IMG/VR virus record: IMGVR_UViG_3300025096_000122
Span: 1 to 24,828 of that record
Source: a virus
DNA: 24,828 bases
Direction: 5' to 3' (one strand)
Translations under genes and position numbers: made by a program
The notes under the pieces: model-generated
Seen by the model: only the letters and a program-made list of their open reading frames with translations
Told to the model about the DNA's origin: nothing
Databases searched by the model: none
Shown here: positions 23,127 to 24,828 of the stretch, one piece after another
How positions within the stretch are numbered: position 1 is the stretch's first letter
How the letters are laid out: each line of letters begins with the position of its first letter

Positions 23127-23166
23127 TAGTTTTCCACAGGTAAGTGTATAAAACTGTGGAAAACTA
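23127..23166. repeat. Perfect 13-bp inverted repeat containing two TTTTCCACA boxes
   Basis: TAGTTTTCCACAG (23127-23139) is repeated as its exact reverse complement at 23154-23166 with a 14-base AT-rich spacer. Each arm holds the 9-mer TTTTCCACA, known as the DnaA-box form in Synechococcus. It lacks the T run of an intrinsic terminator. Confidence 0.9.
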
Positions 23167-23221
23167 TCTATTAAACAGTAGTAAGACTAAGACCCTTCCT
23201 ACTATAACATAGAACAAGAAA

Positions 23222-23545
23222 TTAGTCCATCTTTGTATCATTTTCCTCCTCTAAATCCTTCTGTATAATTGTATCTAATTGACCTATTATCTTATTCAGT
23301 AATGTATCAATTTTATAACCTAATTTGTAGATAGATTCTGTTAAATTACTGGTATCAATCTTCTCTCTTTCCTTATCAACTAACTGCTTGTAATTACTGT
23401 ATGCTTGTGTATCAAATGGTGGGTTAGATTTGTTCATTGATTGTACTAAATGATCGACTGATTGATTGTAGTTGTTGTTAGCTTTGGGGTTGTTACTTTC
23501 GTTAGAATGTAATAACGAGTTGTTGTAAAAGGCACGGTCAAACAT
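23222..23545 (-). CDS. Hypothetical protein, 107 residues, Asn-rich with C-terminal helix
   Basis: Starts at ATG 23543-23545, immediately after the stop of the gene before it (TAA then ATG with no gap), indicating translational coupling. The first half is rich in Asn and Ser (SNESNNPKANNNYNQS) and probably disordered. From about residue 66 (LTESIYKLGYKIDTLLNKII) to 98 there is a heptad-like amphipathic helix that may form a coiled coil, and the tail is acidic. It has no signal peptide or membrane segment. I do not recognise it. It is the last gene before the candidate origin region, so a DNA-related role is conceivable but unsupported. Confidence 0.7.
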   Translation of the reverse strand: MFDRAFYNNSLLHSNESNNPKANNNYNQSVDHLVQSMNKSNPPFDTQAYSNYKQLVDKEREKIDTSNLTESIYKLGYKIDTLLNKIIGQLDTIIQKDLEEENDTKMD

Positions 23546-23776
23546 TTAATTAAGACTCCAATTTATGCGTAAGTAACTATCATCATGGTAGCGTGGAATG
23601 TGCTCTTGTTCTTTACCACATAGGAAGACAAATTCCTCTGCAAAGTATTCACAACTGATACCACCCAATTCTTCACATACTCTCAACATTTCACCTATTT
23701 GATTATCATCTAGGTTAAGATAATCAATACAAAATTCAAGGTCTTTTTCTAACTGGTTGTTGTTGATTTGTGTCAT
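23546..23776 (-). CDS. Hypothetical acidic protein, 76 residues
   Basis: ATG at 23774-23776; the stop abuts the start of the next gene. The protein is acidic and apparently helical (LEKDLEFCIDYLNLDDNQIG, then EMLRVCEELGGISCEYFAEE), with cysteines at about 16, 34, 42 and 53 that show no clear zinc-finger spacing. It has no Shine-Dalgarno sequence, and its first 41 bases overlap the end of the preceding small ORF in another frame. I do not recognise a family. It belongs to a chain of tightly packed or overlapping small genes (24031 to 23222) that is probably one transcript. Confidence 0.7.
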   Translation of the reverse strand: MTQINNNQLEKDLEFCIDYLNLDDNQIGEMLRVCEELGGISCEYFAEEFVFLCGKEQEHIPRYHDDSYLRINWSLN

Positions 23777-23891
23777 TAGATTTGAATGGAAAAGGATAAG
23801 GAATGGGGTGAAACTTAGGGAACCGATAGTGATAATCTAATAGAATTTCTTCGTATAGACCTTTATACTCTGGTCCTGAATAATCAATCAT
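23736..23891 (-). CDS. Small overlapping protein, 51 residues
   Basis: The ATG at 23889-23891 shares its A with the stop of the preceding gene (TAATG), a classic coupled start; a second ATG three codons upstream (23900) is possible. The product begins MIDYSGPEYKGLYEEILLDY, continues HYRFPKFHPIPYPFPFK, rich in aromatic residues and Pro, and ends QQQPVRKRP at TGA 23736-23738. The last 41 bases overlap the following gene. It fills a gap that would otherwise be empty between two genes. I do not recognise it; base pattern alone cannot prove it is translated. Confidence 0.55.
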   Translation of the reverse strand: MIDYSGPEYKGLYEEILLDYHYRFPKFHPIPYPFPFKSNDTNQQQPVRKRP

Positions 23892-24031
23892 TAGTAACAT
23901 TTAACCTCTGCTTTAAATCCATCTATTGTTGTTAGTAACCTGATCGCATTTAGTGCTTCTTGATAATTACTGAAACTCATATATCTGCACTGTTGATTAT
24001 CAGGAAACCAGTAGCGAATTGTCGTGTTCAT
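23891..24031 (-). CDS. Small hypothetical protein, 46 residues
   Basis: I place the start at ATG 24029-24031, giving MNTTIRYWFPDNQQCRYMSF then SNYQEALNAIRLLTTIDG and FKAEVKCY. The frame opens further upstream (ATG at 24103 or 24067), but those starts lie inside or beside the terminator hairpin of the previous gene and add MNWWVNSPQFF-type sequence produced by that hairpin. The pattern of a beta strand, a helix (YQEALNAIRLL) and a beta strand (GFKAEVK) suggests a compact alpha/beta fold. The function is unknown. Its stop overlaps the next start (TAATG). Confidence 0.65.
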   Translation of the reverse strand: MNTTIRYWFPDNQQCRYMSFSNYQEALNAIRLLTTIDGFKAEVKCY

Positions 24032-24068
24032 TGTGTTATTAAAGAATGGAATAATCATAGGTGACATT

Positions 24069-24101
24069 AAAAAGAACTGGGGGGAATTAACCCACCAGTT
24101 C
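24069..24101 (-). terminator. Intrinsic terminator containing the stop codon of the 76-residue SYKTPVA gene
   Basis: GAACTGG (24074-24080 on plus) pairs with CCAGTTC (24095-24101). After one mismatch GGG pairs with CCC around an AATTAA loop. Five T residues follow on the minus strand. The gene's stop (24087-24089) lies in the loop, so its last codons form half the stem. Confidence 0.75.
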
Positions 24102-24317
24102 ATATAAAGATTCTTGGGAAACTTCAGTTACTTCAGTAATACCTTTCAACCACTTATTAATGTGGCGGGATGTTGTCGTAGACCATTTCTTTGCAGTCTT
24201 GATATAACCCTGAACTGGGCAATATGCGGCAACAGGTGTTTTGTAACTGAAGAAAACTTGCGTGCCATTGTTTAGACTTAGTTCGGTCTGATTAGCGGCA
24301 ATTGGTGTCAGTTTCAT
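24087..24317 (-). CDS. Small cyanophage-type protein with SYKTPVA...TTSRHINKWL motif, 76 residues
   Basis: Start at ATG 24315-24317 (MKLTPIAANQTELSLNNGTQ). The protein contains VFFSYKTPVAAY (about residues 21-32) and KKWSTTTSRHINKWLKG (about 43-59), a pairing I recall from small phage proteins of unknown function, possibly DUF8033, usually beginning MKLT. The frame continues upstream to an ATG at 24470. I reject that extension because it would translate the duplicated promoter-like element (24345-24375) and make the protein abnormally long. TATAGT lies about 28 bases before the chosen ATG. Its stop codon sits inside a terminator hairpin, so it is probably a single-gene transcript. Confidence 0.75.
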   Translation of the reverse strand: MKLTPIAANQTELSLNNGTQVFFSYKTPVAAYCPVQGYIKTAKKWSTTTSRHINKWLKGITEVTEVSQESLYELVG

Positions 24318-24344
24318 GTGCGTTTGATTTGAATCAATGCTTAC

Positions 24345-24375
24345 ACTATAAGGACAGTTTAACCGTCCCCCCTTT
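24345..24375 (-). promoter_or_regulatory. Repeated promoter-like hairpin element, copy B
   Basis: Nearly identical to 22550-22578: ACTATAAGGACAGTTTAA is followed by CCGTCCCCCCTT here and GCGTCCCCCTT there. The minus-strand TATAGT would place the start site near 24338, about 20 bases before the ATG at 24317. The GGAC/GTCC stem is retained, and one difference lies in the loop. Confidence 0.5.
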
Positions 24376-24565
24376 GTGCAATCTTCCCTTGGGTGATTAA
24401 TCCCTTTAAAGTTATATACAACCTCTCGAACAAACGTCACAAAGTTAGTTATCATTTGGGGGAATTTCATTAGTGGTTGTTTATACTTTTATGTTACAAA
24501 AAAATCGCTCTCCTATCTCGTATCTGTAAGACTTACACTGATTATGTTATACTATTAAAGATGAA

Positions 24566-24598
24566 ATAAAAACGGAAGGTTATTACATCCCTCCCGTT
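24566..24598 (-). terminator. Terminator of the gene at the right edge
   Basis: Minus-strand AACGGGAGG pairs with CCTTCCGTT (9 bp with one G-T pair) around a 10-base loop, followed by a T-rich run. It lies about 60 bases after the TGA of the 55-residue gene. Confidence 0.7.
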
Positions 24599-24656
24599 AT
24601 TACTATGTGGGTTACTACTACTAGTGTCACACCTTGTATAAACATCAGCGTGAATT

Positions 24657-24827
24657 TCATTCAAAGTTCTCATCAACTATCTTCTGAAGTTCTTCAACCT
24701 TAGTATCACTTATTAGATACACATATTCATCCATAATGTATTCTAATAAGGTCTTATCTTCAACGACTGCATCACATAAATCACGGGTTAAATGCCGTCC
24801 TTCTTTTGCACTTAGTGTATTCATCAT
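24657..24827 (-). CDS. Small acidic phage protein, 55-56 residues, possibly 5' incomplete
   Basis: Two consecutive ATGs (24827 and 24824) begin the frame, which ends at TGA 24657-24659. The protein starts MNTLSAKEGRHLTRDLCDAV, continues VEDKTLLEYIMDEYVYLISD and ends TKVEELQKIVDENFE. It is wholly helical in character and acidic. Because only one base precedes the first ATG in the window, a longer N-terminus cannot be excluded, though the start looks natural. I associate the pattern ARxLxxDLxDAVxEDxxLxEYIMDEYVY with small T4-like cyanophage proteins of unknown function. It has its own terminator downstream. Confidence 0.7.
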   Translation of the reverse strand: MMNTLSAKEGRHLTRDLCDAVVEDKTLLEYIMDEYVYLISDTKVEELQKIVDENFE

Positions 24828-24828
24828 T

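Larger units (their letters stand above)
22757..23221. other. Gene-free 465-bp region with DnaA-box-like sites; candidate origin
   Basis: No frame of more than about a dozen codons is plausible. The part nearest the 57-residue gene carries its promoters. The rest is AT-rich and holds five DnaA-box-like 9-mers (22989-22997, 23021-23029, 23056-23064, 23130-23138, 23155-23163), two AAACGTTT palindromes (23005-23012, 23062-23069), an inverted repeat around a plus-strand promoter (22928-22964) and a late motif AATAAATA at 23096-23103 on the minus strand. Confidence 0.6.
24318..24656. other. Mostly gene-free stretch with regulatory elements
   Basis: Apart from the rejected upstream extension of the 76-residue gene, no convincing gene is seen. 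It holds copy B of the promoter-like repeat, a palindrome TGTAAG-A-CTTACA (24525-24537) followed by a plus-strand TGTTATACTA (24545-24554), and the terminator of the gene at the right edge. Confidence 0.6.

Noticed and set aside
23127-23166. Intrinsic terminator
   Set aside because: The stem is strong but no T run follows on either strand, and the 14-base loop and DnaA-box content fit a binding site better.
24032-24103. Upstream starts (24103, 24067) for the 46-residue gene
   Set aside because: They lie in the terminator hairpin of the preceding gene, so the extra residues simply reflect hairpin bases; 24067 remains a minor alternative.
24318-24470. N-terminal extension of the 76-residue gene to an ATG at 24470
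   Set aside because: It would translate the duplicated promoter-like element, and the internal ATG at 24317 gives a protein of typical family length. A separate short peptide there is not excluded.
1-24828. Insertion sequence, integrase or attachment site
   Set aside because: No transposase, recombinase, terminal inverted repeats with target duplication or tRNA-linked repeat was seen.

Overview
The window looks like part of the genome of an AT-rich T4-like myovirus that infects marine picocyanobacteria (a cyanomyovirus). Recognisable baseplate wedge genes (gp25, gp6, gp8) lie in T4-like order. They are accompanied by a DUF4815-type structural protein, a GT-A glycosyltransferase-like protein and several tiny proteins of the kind common in cyanophages. 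A T4-like phage of another marine bacterium, such as SAR11, cannot be strictly excluded. Every gene I can support is on the minus strand, so transcription runs from high to low coordinates.

Left 20.4 kb, late structural block: gp25 (20377-19976), gp6 (19974-18049) and a giant 4577-residue protein in the gp7 position (18047-4314) follow one another with single-base gaps. gp8 (4281-2713) and a DUF4815 protein (2706 to the window edge, incomplete) come next. NATAAATA late-promoter motifs lie just ahead of gp25 and gp8. The giant protein is a mosaic of repeated beta-rich modules with a YHYH-like domain and a tandem HxYPR repeat.

20.4-22.0 kb: a 52-residue acidic ORF, then a short unit of two abutting tiny basic proteins and a glycosyltransferase-like protein, driven by a good host-type sigma70 promoter and closed by an intrinsic terminator. 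A late-promoter motif overlaps that terminator. An 83-residue protein with a TTG start and a strong Shine-Dalgarno sequence comes before them.

22.0-24.8 kb, accessory and regulatory block: at least seven very small genes separated by hairpin terminators, consensus sigma70 promoters (one a perfect TTGACA-17-TATAAT) and a duplicated promoter-like hairpin element. A strong promoter followed about 190 nt later by a terminator, with no ORF between, suggests a small RNA. The 465-bp gene-free stretch at 22757-23221 holds five DnaA-box-like sites, two forming a perfect 13-bp inverted repeat, with AT-rich DNA and a plus-strand promoter. It is a candidate replication origin or host-DnaA-binding region and is the most unusual part of the window.

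The sequence suggests early, host-polymerase expression of the small genes at the right, followed by late expression of the baseplate genes at the left.
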